Source: Otatea glauca (taxonomy: Eukaryota > Streptophyta > Magnoliopsida > Poales > Poaceae). From it: 64,000 nucleotides of DNA. Of this stretch, positions 50,475 to 63,200 are shown one piece after another. Position 1 is the stretch's first letter; every line of letters begins with the position of its first letter. The notes under the pieces were generated by a model, which saw only the letters and a program-made list of their open reading frames with translations, did not search any database and was not told the DNA's origin. The stretch is taken from assembly GCA_036346275.1 (NCBI GenBank), contig CM070713.1, forward strand, positions 71,912,382-71,976,381, given 5' to 3'. The translations under genes were made by a program, and so were the position numbers.

Positions 50475-51864
50475 ATGTATACAGTATCAAGTAAGTAAGG
50501 TTGTGATTCGGTGTCTGTGAAGGAGTCGCTGTCCTATATGCGAACAACAAATTGTGGTTTGGATCAATTCGCTGGTCTAGTTAGCTCGACCTGTCTTAGA
50601 CGATGGGCCTACAACTCGCTAAACATTTTGCAAACAATTGTGCAATTTGTATTAGTGAAGCACCAAACTCGAACCAAATTGTTGTATTCTAGTAGAACCA
50701 GTGGAGAATTTTGGGGCTATTCATCTTCTCCCTTTCTTTTTGTGTGCTCCTAATACATGCCACGGAAATGTTCCAAAACTAAAAAGCCGGCTACTATCAT
50801 TTATTTTTAAGTAACAAAAACTAGTCGTCTATAAATTAAAGAAGTGACTAAATTAACTTCAGGACAATGCATGTATGGTTCAGAATGAAGTTAGCTTCTT
50901 GCTTAGTGCGATGGTCCACATTGCGATTTGCGACAACTGTCTGATTATCTACGGAAGAATAAGTCGACCTTAATAAAGAGGAAAAGGCCTTGCCATTATC
51001 TATGTAGTATCAGGCATCAACTATCGCAGTATACAATGCAAAATGAAAGTCTGCTTGCATGAAATTTTGCAGTTCCTTTTTATATAAATGTCATAGAGAA
51101 GCATAAGCTCCATAATAAATGCCGCATATCTTGGCTCAATGCTGCTTCAATCATTATTCTATGATGAATTGCTCAGTATTTTTTCCTCTACGCACTGCTT
51201 CATAATAATGTAATAGATTGGCTTAAAACATGGGATGAAACTTTCTCCTGCTTACCTTCCAACCAGCAGCTTCCTGGAAACAAGCAGTCCAATATAGTAT
51301 TAAAATCGTTTCCAGCATACTTCTCTTTGAAGAAAAAGAAAATAAGAGTTTAGGTTAGGTGATTGGAGTTTGCCCAAAATCAAATGCGACTACAGCAGAG
51401 TCAGGACTTCCTTGTTGATATGGCAACCAACAAGTGGCTCCTGTACGCTTATTAGTCAAGGCTCGAAGATAATTAGGGCTATCCTATCTACACACTGTGT
51501 TAGCATTTGCGTCCTTGCGGTGCATTTTGTTTTGATTAGACGTTGAGGTGAACAAGCAGCAACGCAATTATCAAGACAGGTTAAACGTCTGTATCTTGAG
51601 TGATTTCAAGATCACACGGTCACGTAATCCCACAGGACTATTTCAATGCTGAATTTATGAGACCATGTGCATTGGGTGTGCTGCCTTTCCCGAGTTGGCG
51701 TCTCGCGCAACCTCAACTCCATGCCGTTTCTACTGCCCGGGAGAGAAGTGGCTGCTGCCTTACATGTTCTACACGCAGGTCGCGTGCTGACAGGTGGGTA
51801 TAGTGAAGTAAGTTGGTCACCCTTGTCAGCGACTTGTCCAAGGGTTGACTGTACCATTGCATGT
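50475..51864. other. intergenic sequence, no supported gene
   Basis: AT-rich. A short open frame at 50511-50753 has no recognisable homology. Nothing else supported. Confidence 0.35.
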
Positions 51865-51865
51865 A

Positions 51866-51975
51866 GGGGTGAGTATTCGGTTAACTCGGTTCGGTTTTTT
51901 CGGTTTTTGTATTTTGCTAACCGAACTGAAACCAACTAAATCGGTTCGGTTAATTCGGTTTTCGGTTTAACCAAA
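51866..51975. repeat. CGGTT-rich palindromic segment starting TAGGGGTG
   Basis: Starts TAGGGGTGAGTATTCGG, like the hAT-type end at 7682. It then contains many CGGTT words and their complement AACCG in opposite orientation (for example ATTCGGTTAACTCGGTTCGG and GCTAACCGAAC), so the strand can fold on itself. It is probably one end of a transposon; the other end was not found. Confidence 0.5.
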
Positions 51976-52195
51976 ATTTCCTGAAGCACTGAGTACTCTT
52001 CTATTTTCTAAGCATCTGATGCTCTTTTATTTTCTGCATGTGATGATCATTGGTACATGGTAATAAGCATACACAGAATTCACACAGGCAGGAGATCATT
52101 TTTGTATGGTTTTTCGTTCCTGTCATTCCTTTGGTAAGTAAGAGAAGATAAGGGATCATCAGAAAAAAATTATGAGAACATTAGTGATCCAGGCT

Positions 52196-52574
52196 CGATG
52201 TAGGCTGCTAGGTCCCCTCCCTCGCACAGCTCCAGAACGAGGTACAAACAACTCTGGATCTGAGAGAAATCAGAAATGGAACAATTAGATTGGTAAGTAA
52301 GAGAAGATAAGGCAGGGTTGGGTTGGGGCAGGACCTGGATGACATCAAGTAGGCGGATGATGTTGGGGTGGGTGACGGCGACGAGGAAGCGGACCTCGCA
52401 GTCGAGGCTGTCGCGGAGGCGGATGGGTAGGCCAGCAAGTCGCACCTGCTTCACCACCACAGGGGCACCTGTCGACACATGGACCGCGCGTCACACCACC
52501 GTAGACGGATGGTGCCCCCAGGCGCTCACGTAGCCCATAGCCGCCCACCGTCGGCGGCTCTCTGTGCTCGCCAT
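52196..52574 (-). pseudogene. N-lobe fragment of an ATG1-like Ser/Thr kinase
   Basis: ATG1 starts autophagy. From MASTESRR (52574) the reading moves through two frames: GGYGLRERLG (glycine-rich-loop start), then STGAPVVVKQVRLAGLPIRL with the ATP-binding lysine, then HPNIIRLLDVIQ. A GT-AG intron (52254-52334) follows, then SCLYLVLELCEGGDLAAYIE, the hinge. The glycine-loop region is frameshifted, and the catalytic lobe (HRD, DFG) is absent. Retention of the intron argues for capture of genomic DNA or truncation rather than retroposition. Confidence 0.75.
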
Positions 52575-53050
52575 CGCCAAAGGAATGACAGGAATGAAAA
52601 GGGTACTAAATCCAGACAATCCGCGGCGCCGAGGGGGGAGACTGGAGGCGTTGGGGGGGCGGCCGCGGTCGGAGGATTTGGGGGATTTCGGATTGGTCAT
52701 TGATACGATCGAGGATTCGGGGGAAATAGGGAATGGGGATTAGGTCTTCGTGTCGCCGCCTGGGCTAATGCGCCAAAGCGCCAAACCGATGGAATCGTGG
52801 AACCGTGCTGCGTGAGCTGGTGCTGGTTGAGTGGGCTGTGGGCCGACGGGATTGGTTTTTTCGGTAAAATTGGTTTCTGGATACGGATACGAATTTGATA
52901 GCGTACTATCCGTCGGATACGGATCCGGATTATCCAATCAACTAGGGATTGAGATATCTGATCAACTAGTCAAGCGTAACTTCACAAAAACACAGTTCGG
53001 ACTATCCGTATTCACAACCGGTCCTCAAAATATCCTAAGCCCCTCACACA
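52575..53050. other. leader of the kinase fragment and transposon-like spacer
   Basis: The GC-rich part (52575-52760) may be the original 5' UTR of the kinase. At 52860-52940 there are repeated GGATACGGAT / ATCCGTCGGATACGG words like those in the hAT-like element at 7682. Confidence 0.35.
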
Positions 53051-54853
53051 CTAGTGACACTACTCACTAGTCACCCCCTCAGGTCTCATCTAGTCCCCCA
53101 CCACAGCCACAGGCGGACGGGCCGGCGCCATCGCGCCGCCCTTGTCCCATCTCCTCCCTGTGTTGCCGTCCTCAGGCCGGAAAATATGAGCAACCGCGAA
53201 GCACGAGATCGAAAAAACGAGTTCCAACAGATCCTCAACACATTCCTCATTTTAGGGTTAGGAGAGAATCGAAATCTCGTGGATTCTCTCTCCTTCCTCA
53301 TTCCATTCCCATCGCGAGCGAAGCCAACGGCCGGTCCTCGCGCTCGCTGAGCTGGAGGAGGCGGCGCCTGGAGGAGGCGAGCAAGCTGGTCCACCATTCC
53401 ATCACGCGCCGCTCCATCCCGGCTTGTGAAGAGGGCCACGCAACTCGCCGACTCGGTTTGCATCGCGTAATCCCGTCGTCGTCGACCGGTCTGCCGCCGC
53501 CAGCGCGACGAGGCCACCCGCGCCAATCTTGCATGCCGGTGAGGGTTCTTTGTGGCAATCAAGATGTTTTAGCCTTTTAGTCGCAGCATTGTTGTTTGAT
53601 GTGTAAAATTGAATCATTGGATGGGGTTTAAGAGGCGATGGCGTGATTAAGTGGATTTTTGTTTTGTGTGGTAGCCTTTAAATTGGATGAACCAAGATGC
53701 TATGTTCTAGTATTGTAAAAGCAGTTGTTCCCAAATGGAAATTTACAAGTACTTTTTGTCTTGGGATAAATGGGTTCCTGCATCCGCTACCATGTTGTTC
53801 TCGGTTCCATCGAAGAATCGGAATGAAAATTGTTCTCGACAAAATTTGATCACATCGGTCTTAAGTGCTTCATTCCATAGATCTATCTCTTTGAGCATCT
53901 CAAGATCAACATGTTGCATCACAATAATACTTGTACCTTAAGTTCGAATCAACTTTATTGCCAAAAACAAGCCAATCTTGTAGCATACAAAGCGATCGAT
54001 TCTGTATAATTTTATTTTTCAATGAAGCTTTTGTGAAGTTTGTTGCATACTTGCATTAAATATTAACACTACTTGTATAAAAAAATAAAGAAAGACAAAC
54101 TAAAATTTGCTTACATGAATGGCAAGTCGGATCATATATGTAAGCTATGTTTAGTTTTCCTTTTAGCTAGCCTAGTCGTAATGCCCAAACTTATACCAAG
54201 ATATTATGTGTCAATACTCATTAAGTGTTCGCTATTATGTGCGGTAGAAAAGTCCTTTCTCTAATCATTACACACTTGCAATACATGTAGATGGACAAGG
54301 ATCGGGAGAAACTCGGTAAAGGCTTGGCATGGACGATAGAACAAATAGAGTGCATCGCATCAGGCTGAACAAAATTGCAAAAGACAATTTTACTCCTAAC
54401 ACATGTGAATGTGGCAATGAACTCAATAGCCGTCGTTGACATGAAGCTATAGCTCGTAACAAGCGAGGAGCCAGTGCTGATACGGTCACATGGTGATGGA
54501 AAGAGATGAAGTAGAGCTGCAGAGGATGTAGACCTGCAGAGGATGTAGACCCCGAGTTGTGTCTTCCTTTCGACTACCAAAGCGATGATGAGGGTAAAGC
54601 GTGAGGACAACCGATATTGCGAAGATGAGGTATCGATATTGATAGTGATGATTCGGGAGTGTTCTAATCTCGTAGTAATGTTAAGACTTGTTCAAGTATT
54701 GTAAATTTGATGGATGTTGTTAAGACTTGTCTAGTTAAGACTTGTTCGGATATTGTAATCTTGATGGATGTTGTTAATACTAGGTAAGACTTGTTAAGAT
54801 ATTGTATTATTTTTGTTAACTTGAGAAATTTTGTTGTTGGCGTAAGAGAAATT
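53051..54853. other. unassigned region 5' of the Harbinger ORF1-like remnant
   Basis: 53051-53560 is GC-rich with overlapping open frames on both strands and no recognisable homology; it might be a captured 5' exon or UTR. The remainder is AT-rich. It may belong to the PIF/Harbinger element, but a left terminal repeat was not found. Confidence 0.3.
54664..54808. repeat. short tandem repeat of TTAAGACTTGTT units
   Basis: Three diverged copies of a unit of about 50-60 bases: TTAAGACTTGTTC, then ATATTGTAA-type words, then TTGATGGATGTTGTTAA. AT-rich and non-coding. Confidence 0.75.
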
Positions 54854-55870
54854 ATGGATGGCTTCTATATTAACTTGTTGAGTGAGGAGGATGCATTCAA
54901 TTGGGATGGTTCGAACCGTCTCCACAGAAAGCCCAATTGGTTCGCAACCATCTCGGTGCATACGGATAGTCCCCAAATAAGACCAAACAATAGAAGATCA
55001 AAAATTTCTCGAGAAGGAAGACACTTTGTTGGTCTCGCATGGCTTAACGTTAGTATCGATGCAATCTGAGGAACCAACAATCCCGTGCCACTTATTGGAG
55101 AAGAATACATGACTACTTCCATGAGAATAAGACTTTCACCTCGGATCGTTCACATGACTTCGCTTACACATCGATGGTCCGTTATTCAAGAAGCGATGAA
55201 CAAGTTTTGTGGGTGTCATGATCGGATTGAGCGTCGAAATCAAAGTGGGTTAACCTGAGCGAGGACAAGGTTGGTCCATAATCTATACACATTTCCTATT
55301 TATAGATAGTTTGCTTTATCTTGTTGTTTGTGTGTTGGTACAGATTATGCAAGCTAAAACTTTGTACCGGGAGGAAGAAGGGCGATCATTTGTGTTCTTG
55401 CATTGTTGCATTGTTGGAATCTTTTGAAGAGAAGCGGAAGAGTTCATGACTTCATGCAGAGAAGAAATCGACTTAATGCTTGCATGATCTGGCTTCAAAT
55501 CGACTCATACATTACTGTAGATTTCAAGCTGGAGTTGTTGAACCAAGAAAAATTCGCTCTGGAAATGTAGAGATGTCATTCATAGATCTTTATACGGTCC
55601 GGCGTGGCCCGACTAGTATCGCTAACTAGTCCGTGTGAATCGAGCTTTTGCGGCGGACTACTTGAAGTGGTCCGGTGAAGCGAGCTTTTGCGCCACACTT
55701 AGGATTAAATCAAGTTCTTAAGGCACTATTCCTGTCATGAAAAGCGGTGTCGAGACGGATGAGTATCTTTCTATGCACAAGAACAAGAGAGGATTGCACA
55801 AGAAAAAGTGAAGATTGAGCAAGAGAAAGAGAGGCTTGAATTCAAAAAATGAACTTGAATTCAAGAAAAT
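54854..55870 (+). pseudogene. PIF/Harbinger ORF1-like (Myb/SANT, NAM-associated type) remnant
   Basis: Broken plus-strand frames resemble the companion ORF1 of plant PIF/Harbinger elements: GRHFVGLAWLNVSIDAI, then SLTHRWSVIQEAMNKFCGC, then HDRIERRNQSGLT, with a lysine/glutamate-rich end (about 55790-55870). Stops and frameshifts are frequent. It faces the transposase remnant at 57000-58324, so the two are convergent. Confidence 0.65.
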
Positions 55871-56999
55871 GGTGAGGAGAGAATTATGAGCATTGATCTA
55901 AGTCATCGTGACCGAATCACAAAAGCGATTACTACATGAGCTTGCAGAGCGACATAATAGCTAGAAGATGTAATAGGTCGAGTTGAACCAATGTGGTTTC
56001 TTTTGCTTGAAGTCATTCAGTTTGTCCTCGGGCCGTGAGTTTGTGATATTTTCATGACTATCTACTGCTACATGTTTTTGTGATGTATAAACTACAATTA
56101 TTGGAGAAAAATACATGACTACATCCTTGTTACTCTTGTAGGTGACTAATTGATCTTATAATTGTGTTTAGTTTCACGATACCTAAATTACTCATTCAAA
56201 GATTTTGGTTGCTCTGTTTGGACATGATCTTTGTTCTTTTGAAGAGAAGCGGAAGAGTTCATGACTTCATGCAGAGGAAACTGACTTAATGCTTGCGCAC
56301 TCGCTTCCAAAAGAGTTCATGACAAGTTGTTTTACATCAAGAGAAAAAACAGACCAGAAAAAGAAAACCTGAACAAGAAGAAATTCCAATGTAAGCAAAA
56401 AGCAGAGTTGCCCAAAACTAAGGTTTAGATTTTGACAGAAAGAAAAAGAATGGTTCAAAGAAGTGTGCGGACCGAGGTTTTGTCCTTTGCGGGACTACCT
56501 AGCAATTCAACCTAGTTCGCACGGACTACTTAGCGATTAAACCTAGTTCGCACGGACCAATTCAAGGTGGTCCGCCGCACATATAGGATTCAAGTCTTGT
56601 CCACGCAGACTAGTCCAAGAGGTCGGCAGAGAAGTAAAAACTTCGGATAAAGAATTCAAGTGGTCGGCGTGAGAATTATGAGAAATTTAATTCTAACTGG
56701 TTATAAGACATTTTCGATGAACCTTTTCAAGAAAACATGTAGAAGAAACAGGACGAAATTTGCACATGTAGCAAACTTGACTCTAAATGTGATATTTTGA
56801 TAAAACCTTTTCAAAACACAAGTAGGATCAATGTAGGTCATATGAATAAGATTTCAATATACAATAAGATTTCCATATACAATAAGATTAGTAGGTCACG
56901 AGTCATAAACTTCTTCATTTAAAGATTCCTATTACAACATATATAACATATAAGTTAGTACATAATTAAAACACTCTTGAATTACACCCTCCATAACTT
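55871..56999. repeat. Harbinger interior with partial internal duplication
   Basis: The phrase GAAGAGAAGCGGAAGAGTTC, followed by ATGACTTCATGCAGAG, occurs at about 55428 and again at 56239. ATTGGAGAA(G/A)AATACATGAC occurs at about 55094 and 56100. GGACTACTT.. and GTCCG-rich phrases at 55600-55740 recur at 56480-56640. This suggests that part of the ORF1 region was duplicated and then decayed. Confidence 0.65.
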
Positions 57000-58324
57000 T
57001 GCCATAAGTGCTCCACTAGATCGTCTTGAAGTGGTGGTGAGTTTCCTATTCGAATGGAACGATGAGTTTGAATAAACTCGGAGAGTTCAGTGTATGTTCA
57101 TGTGACACTCAAACTGCTTTCTCCCATTCCTTCGTAATTGTAGTCAAGTGGTCCTCCGTCCCCGCTCATCTTCAACTATCATGTTATGCATGATGACACA
57201 TCTTGTCATGATATCTCTTAGTGTTTGTTGATCCCGAAACGTCTTTGGACCTCGAACAATTGCAAACGCGATTGCGAGAACTCCAAAGGCTCGTTCCACA
57301 TCCTTCCTATTTGCCTCTTGAGCTTGGGCAAAATATTTCTTCTTATTCCTTGGGAGCTGGTATTGTCTTCACAAATGTTGCCCATGCAGGATATATCCCA
57401 TCGCAAGATAGTACCCCATTGTGTAATTGTGACCATTGATAGTATAACTCACTTCCTAGCGCTTGTCCTTCGCTAGCTTTGCGAAGAGAGGGAACGGTGA
57501 AGAATATTAATATCATTGTGAGATCTGGTAAACCAAAAAGGCATGCCAAATCCATAGATCTTGTGAAGCAGCGGCTCTAGAATTATTGTTGGCTTGTGTG
57601 CATGCCGATATACAATCCTTGCCATCTTTGTAGGGCAATTTTTCCACCTCCAGTGCATGCAATCTATGCTTCCAAGCATTCCGGAAAACCTCTTTCCTCA
57701 CGATTGCAAGTAATCTAGCAATATCATTCTCATTTGGAGATCTCAAATACTGCGTCTCAAAAGGACAATGATAGCTCGCACAAACCTTTAAGACTCTCTA
57801 TGGCGATACTTTCTCCAATCAGTAGACAATCATCAATAGCATCTCTTTGGTACTCCATAAGCTATCATCCAGGAATCTTTGCAGTTACATCAGTAAAGAA
57901 GATAACCGAGAATTCAAAGACAATTCCTTTTTGAACAAAATAATCATCATGGGCTTCTATAGCATGCAATATGCGAAGAAATAGAAAACGACTCATTCTA
58001 AACTGCGTCGAAAATAAGAATGAGTCATAGACAAGATGATCAACCAAATGCAAGGAATTAAAATATTTCTCATCATAAACTGCGGCGAAAGAAGGTTGGG
58101 CCAGACCAGGAGGATCGTGAAATAGTCTCCGTCTGACCTAGCATGCCCTTCCTCTCTATTGCGATGTGCGTATTGATGGCCAAAATAGAACCTCCATGGC
58201 GTTGAGCATTCACTCTCATCTTGCTCTGTGCTAGGTATGCTAATGTAATAAGAGATTCATCGTCGTCATCCGACGATGAGTCTTCTGAGAGGAAATCTTG
58301 AACTAATAAGTTACGAGGACTCAT
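57000..58324 (-). pseudogene. PIF/Harbinger transposase (DDE superfamily) pseudogene
   Basis: Starts MSPRNLLVQDFLSEDSSSDD (58324). Broken frames then give FRMSRFLFLRIL, MLGSIDCMHWRWKNCP with an expected first catalytic Asp, KPTIILE, then YGFGMPFWF and SHNDINIL, and finally QEANRKDVERAFGVLAIAFA and RDIMTRCVIMHNMIVEDERG, the usual Harbinger C-terminus. Several stops and frameshifts are present, so it cannot be active. The convergent ORF1-like remnant to the left is its likely partner. Confidence 0.85.
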
Positions 58325-58458
58325 TGAGATATGCTAGGCGGTGAACATTCGAGAAATGGGCAAGGTTTGAAAGTGCAAATGGCTATGTATATATAGCCTA
58401 AAAATATAGCCGTTACAATATAGCCGTTATAGTCCTCAGGCCTCAGCTTAGGCCCCCG

Positions 58459-58794
58459 CAAAATCGCGCTGCGGAGCCCCTCCGCAGCGGTCGCCGAGTC
58501 GGCGCCCCGGTCGGCGGGGGTGAGGGGGTTATCGGGACCACCGATCTCGATGCCGGCGCAGAAGTGCGGCCCAGCGGCGGAGAGCACAACAGCGCACGCA
58601 GAGAGGAGGCGGTCGAGGAGGGCTTTGGCGCAGGGGATCTCTACGAAGGCGTCTGGATTGAGGGCGTTGCGTTGGGAGGGGCGGTTGAGGCGGACCTCGT
58701 AGACCGCGGCGGAGGGGTCAGGCTGGGTGACGGCGAGGGTCTTGAAGCCCCACCGGAGCTCCGCCTCAGACGAGCCGTGGTCGCCACCGGCCAT
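58459..58794 (-). pseudogene. first exon of a dienoyl-CoA isomerase / enoyl-CoA hydratase-like gene, truncated
   Basis: The family is peroxisomal fatty-acid beta-oxidation (delta-3,5-delta-2,4-dienoyl-CoA isomerase, crotonase fold). The 112 residues from MAGGDHGSSE include KTLAVTQPDPSAAVYEVRLN, RPSQRNALNPDAF and VVLSAAGPHFCAGIEIGGPD (the first half of the oxyanion-hole region), ending TAAEGLRSAIL. The expected continuation (MQAALTAVERCRKPVIAA-like) is missing; instead the frame runs into sequence next to the Harbinger transposase. The exon itself is undamaged. It may be truncated by the transposon or may be a captured fragment. Confidence 0.75.
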
Positions 58795-60022
58795 CGTGAG
58801 TTGCTATGATGTGGGGTCTCGCTGCTCTGCTGCTGCTGCTGCGTAATATGAAGCCACGAACAACTTGTCACGTTTCGTTTCTCTCGTTCTTATTCGGACA
58901 CAACGAGATAAGCAGCAACTAAGCTGCGTTGGGCAGCATTTGGAAGGACCTGTGTTATTGGTGGTAATATCGATTGATTCTTACCAACTGGGCCAACCCT
59001 TAAAGCATGAGTAATAGTAGAGACGGTGACTGTTTACATGTTTCTTGCGTATATCATTTAAAGATTAACCTAAACACAATATCTACAATAGGATAACAAT
59101 TCAAGATTGTTCGTACAAAATCCTACATTATTTTACATTATTTTAATTATGGTATGAAAAGATGTTTGTTACATACAATAATTCATATATTAATGTTTTG
59201 TATTGTCTATATGGCCGTCGGACTTATCACTCTATTAGCATTGTTATTTGAATTCTTGAATTTTTGTGAACATTACTTTATGGTTGCATGCAGTTGGACT
59301 TGCTTCTCTAAAAAATGGAACATGTTAAAAGACATATATGGTAGGAGTGTCATACTGTCATGTGTAGAGTCTTATGATTCTTAGATAGCGATGCCCTAAT
59401 GGTTGGATATATGTCTTGTCTAAGTGAATGAAAATGCTTATATTTGTTTAATTTTCAATAATGTTTTGATCAAATCAGTTAATTCTGTATTTTCGTTGAT
59501 TTCTTATGTACAATCTAAAGGGTTATCATGTTCCAATAAATAATTGTGACCGTATCCGATTCAATTCGTACTCGCTCCGTATCCGTATTCGATATTATTC
59601 GTATTCGTATTCGGAATATCCGTATCTGTATCCGAATCCAAGAAAAAAATATAAAAACAAATATGGTATAGCTATTTTCTATTTGTACCCTATCCATTTT
59701 CACGCATAACAGCAAGCGATACGTATCATCTATCGCATTTCCCTATCTCGGTAGGTATCTACCGAATTCGGTACCGTGATACCCCATACTGCCGAGCTCA
59801 GATACCACGATAGCTTGCCTGTCAAGGTAGGTGTAATGTCGACGACATGCGTAGAGAAAATGATAGATTTATAATTTCATTTAGAAATGACTAAAATTGA
59901 ATTTTTTTTTGCAAAGACCAAACAAGACAATGTCCGTATTACACGAGAAAGTCTCCCTTGCAACAGACGTAGAGCGTTTTGCGATGCCAATGTGTGAGGT
60001 GAGGTGACGTCCGTGTCATTTC
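58795..60022. other. spacer between the isomerase fragment and the Copia element
   Basis: 58795-58960 may be the leader of the isomerase fragment. 59545-59640 is dense in CGTATCCG / GTATTCG words, like the hAT-related segments elsewhere in the window. No gene supported. Confidence 0.35.
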
Positions 60023-60252
60023 TGTTAAGGAACCTTGCTATCGAATAGTCCGGGGTTTCCGAATAGATCTGAATTGGAGAACAGAGAGAGAAAGAGAGAC
60101 ACAAGTTTAGGGAGAGCGACGACAGAATTCTTTATTGCTACTCTGATTTCTTGTACATTAGGGGGACCCCTCTCCTCCTTATATAGTAGTCGCCAAGGGT
60201 TTCGGCTAAGGGACCATCGTGGGCTTTCATTGGGCCACGTGGTTTCCCAACA
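60023..60252 (-). repeat. 3' LTR of the terminal Copia element
   Basis: On the minus strand it starts TGTTGGGAAACCACG and ends GGTTCCTTAACA (TG...CA), 230 bp. It is preceded by a purine tract, AAGGGGGAG (60253-60261), as expected for the polypurine tract. The partner 5' LTR must lie beyond the window end. Confidence 0.8.
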
Positions 60253-63200
60253 CTCCCCCTTGGGCCCTTTGCCGCGAGATGCATATGCCTCATTAAAACT
60301 CCAGAAAAACCTAGTGGGAAAAATACTTGGAGAAAGAGTACATAGCATACGCTTACTATGTTACACGAATTGCCTCGTTAAAACCTTATGCAAGAAAACT
60401 TCATGAAAAACTTGCTAAGGAAAAAGAGTACAATTCACCCAAACTTCAACCACCAATCTTCGAGATTCATGTTGGGTATTCAAAATTCATATTCGAGATT
60501 TATGTGGGAGTATGTGAAATATCTCCCCCTGAAATCTGCACTTCTTTAAGTCTCATCATCCCAATCCCTTTTACGCACCTTTCAAAGGTAGATGCTGGGA
60601 GTGATTTAGTAAACAAATCTGCAAGATTTTCACATGACTTAGTATGCAATATTTTGATCTTGTTCATCTTATGCAATTCGTGAGCATAGAAGAACTTGGG
60701 GTTGATATGCTTCGTGAGATTGCTTTTCACATAACCCATCTGTGCTTGGGCAACACAAGCTGCATTATCTTCATAAATGATCGTGGGAGTTTGCTCAATG
60801 TTCAAGCCACATGACTTCTGGATGTGGTGAACCATTCTTCGGAGCCATGCACATTCACGAGATGCTTCATACAAAGCGATGATTTTCGAGTGGTTTATCG
60901 ACGTCGAGACGAGAGTCTACTTAGACGACTTCTAGGAAACTGCTGTTCCTCCATATAGGAAAATATAGCCAGTTTGGGACTTGCCGATATCTGGTCGATA
61001 AGTACCCGACATCAGTAGCAAACCAAATTCAGTTCATTGTTTCTTCTAAAGAACAAACCGAGAACTTTGCTTCCTTGGAGGTAACAGAAGATGTCCTTGA
61101 TCCCTTTCCAACGCCTTTTGGTGGGTTCTGCACTGTACCGAGCTAGCAAATTCACGGCGAATGCAATGTCCGGCCTAGTACTATTCGCAAGGTACATGAG
61201 CGCTCCAACTTTGGCTGTTGCTCTATTCAGGGATTCTCCTGTTATTACAAAGTTTATGACCATTTCTTCATGGGGTGCTTCATGCACTTCTACTTGCTCT
61301 TCGCTGCTATTCCCTATCGCAGGAGCAAGTTCCTTTAGCTTTTCATTGCCTATATGCGCACACATTATTTACGCGCTTCTGCAGTGGAAGATTCAAGTGC
61401 GGAATTGCCTTTTCCGTTGCCTTCTTTCCGGTGCAGTCTCAACTGGCTCCCCTTCTTTCCTTGGGGTATTTTCGTGATTGGTTGTGGTAAGTCCTCTCGC
61501 TTGATTTTCTCAGACGTCTTGAGTACTTTGGGTTTGAGGAGCAGTTTCTGTTCTTTTTCTCGAGGCCTCTGAGCAGGATGAGGATACCTTCTATTTTTCT
61601 TTGGTATTTCCACCCTCTCGGTGCATTTCTTGCGGGTACATGCGACTTAACCACGCCCTTGGATCACAAAATGATCAGCAGTTCATTTGCTAAATTCGCA
61701 AATCAATTATCTTCGGACTTCTTGATTTGCTTCATTAGTGCGGGGTCATGCGGGATCGATGGAATGCCATATGATTTCCGGTATTTTTCATCCAAAGGTT
61801 GATTTCTCCCTAATGACGGAAACGATCCTCGTCAAATATGCAATCAGCGAATCGGGCTGTATGCAAGTCTCCAGTCATGGGTTCCAAATACCTGATTATG
61901 GATGCACTTTCATAACCAACGTATATCCCAGACTTGTGGAGAGGGCCCATTGCAGTCCGCTGAGGGGGTGGTATAGGAACATATACCTTACACCCAAATT
62001 TCCTGAGATGGGAGATTTTCGGGATGATCCCGTGCACAAGCTGCAAAGGAGAATGGATGTTGTAGGCCGAAGGTCTGAAATTGATGAGAGCTGCTACGTG
62101 CAGGACTGCGTGTCCCCAACAAGTCTTTGGCGAGTTACAACTCGCAAAGCGATGCAGTAATGAATTTAATTCTCTTTATGAGTGCTTCAGCTAGTCCATT
62201 TTGCATATGGACGTGCGGTACAGAGTGCTCAACTGCTATCCCTGTTGCAGTTTAATAATCATCAAATGCTTTTGAAATAAATTCGCCGGCATTGTCCATT
62301 CTGATGGATTTCACACGATGATCAGGAAAAGCATTCTTAATTCTTATGATCTGCGAGATCAGCTTTGCAAAAGCATGGTTTCTTGTTGACAACAAGCATA
62401 TATGCAACCATTTCGAGGAAGCATCGATGAGCACCATAAAATATCGAAACGTACGACGAAAGGGTGAATCGAACGCAAATATCCTGGATGCGTTCCAGAA
62501 TGCAGGATTTCACTTTACACTTTCATGACAGAGGGTCTAGTTATTAATTTCCCGGTGGCACATGTAGGGCACACGAAATCTTCATGATTCGGGAAATTCT
62601 TAACATTGATGCCATGACCTTGTGAGTTATTCACTATATTTCGTCATTCTAAGACTGGATGACCTAATCGCCATGCCATAAAGAAAATAACTCGGAGCTT
62701 CGAAGGCGGTCTTCAAGGAAGTATACACTTGGTGCATGAATATTCGTGTAGTACAACCTGATTCATATGAGGACATTTTTCTAATACCATTTTTTCCACA
62801 TACCGCGTGCTTCACAATGCACAAGTATTCTTTGCCATTTTCTTCATTGGTTTCTACGTGAAAACCATTGGCGCGGATGTCTTTGAAACTTAAGAGAGTA
62901 CGCGTTGATTCAGGCTACAAAAGGGCTTCTTCAATTACCAGAATTGTACCCATTGGCAATATAATTGTGGCTCTTCCAGAGCCTATTATATAAGAATCGC
63001 TTCCTGCGATCGTAGTAATCTTTCCAGCATTCTTCGTGATCGACTGGAAGTATTTAGACTCTCTTAAGATGGTATTTGTTGTGCCACTATCAACAATGCA
63101 TATCTCTTCCATTTGGGCGCTACACGATTTCTAAAAGGAAAATAATCCCAATCAAACAGCGGCAAAATAATTCAAACATTGCTTGCAAATTAAAGAATAC

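Noticed and set aside
53086..53562. 158-codon arginine-rich open frame on the minus strand
   Set aside because: Overlaps similar open frames on both strands in GC-rich DNA, with no motif; more likely composition than a gene.
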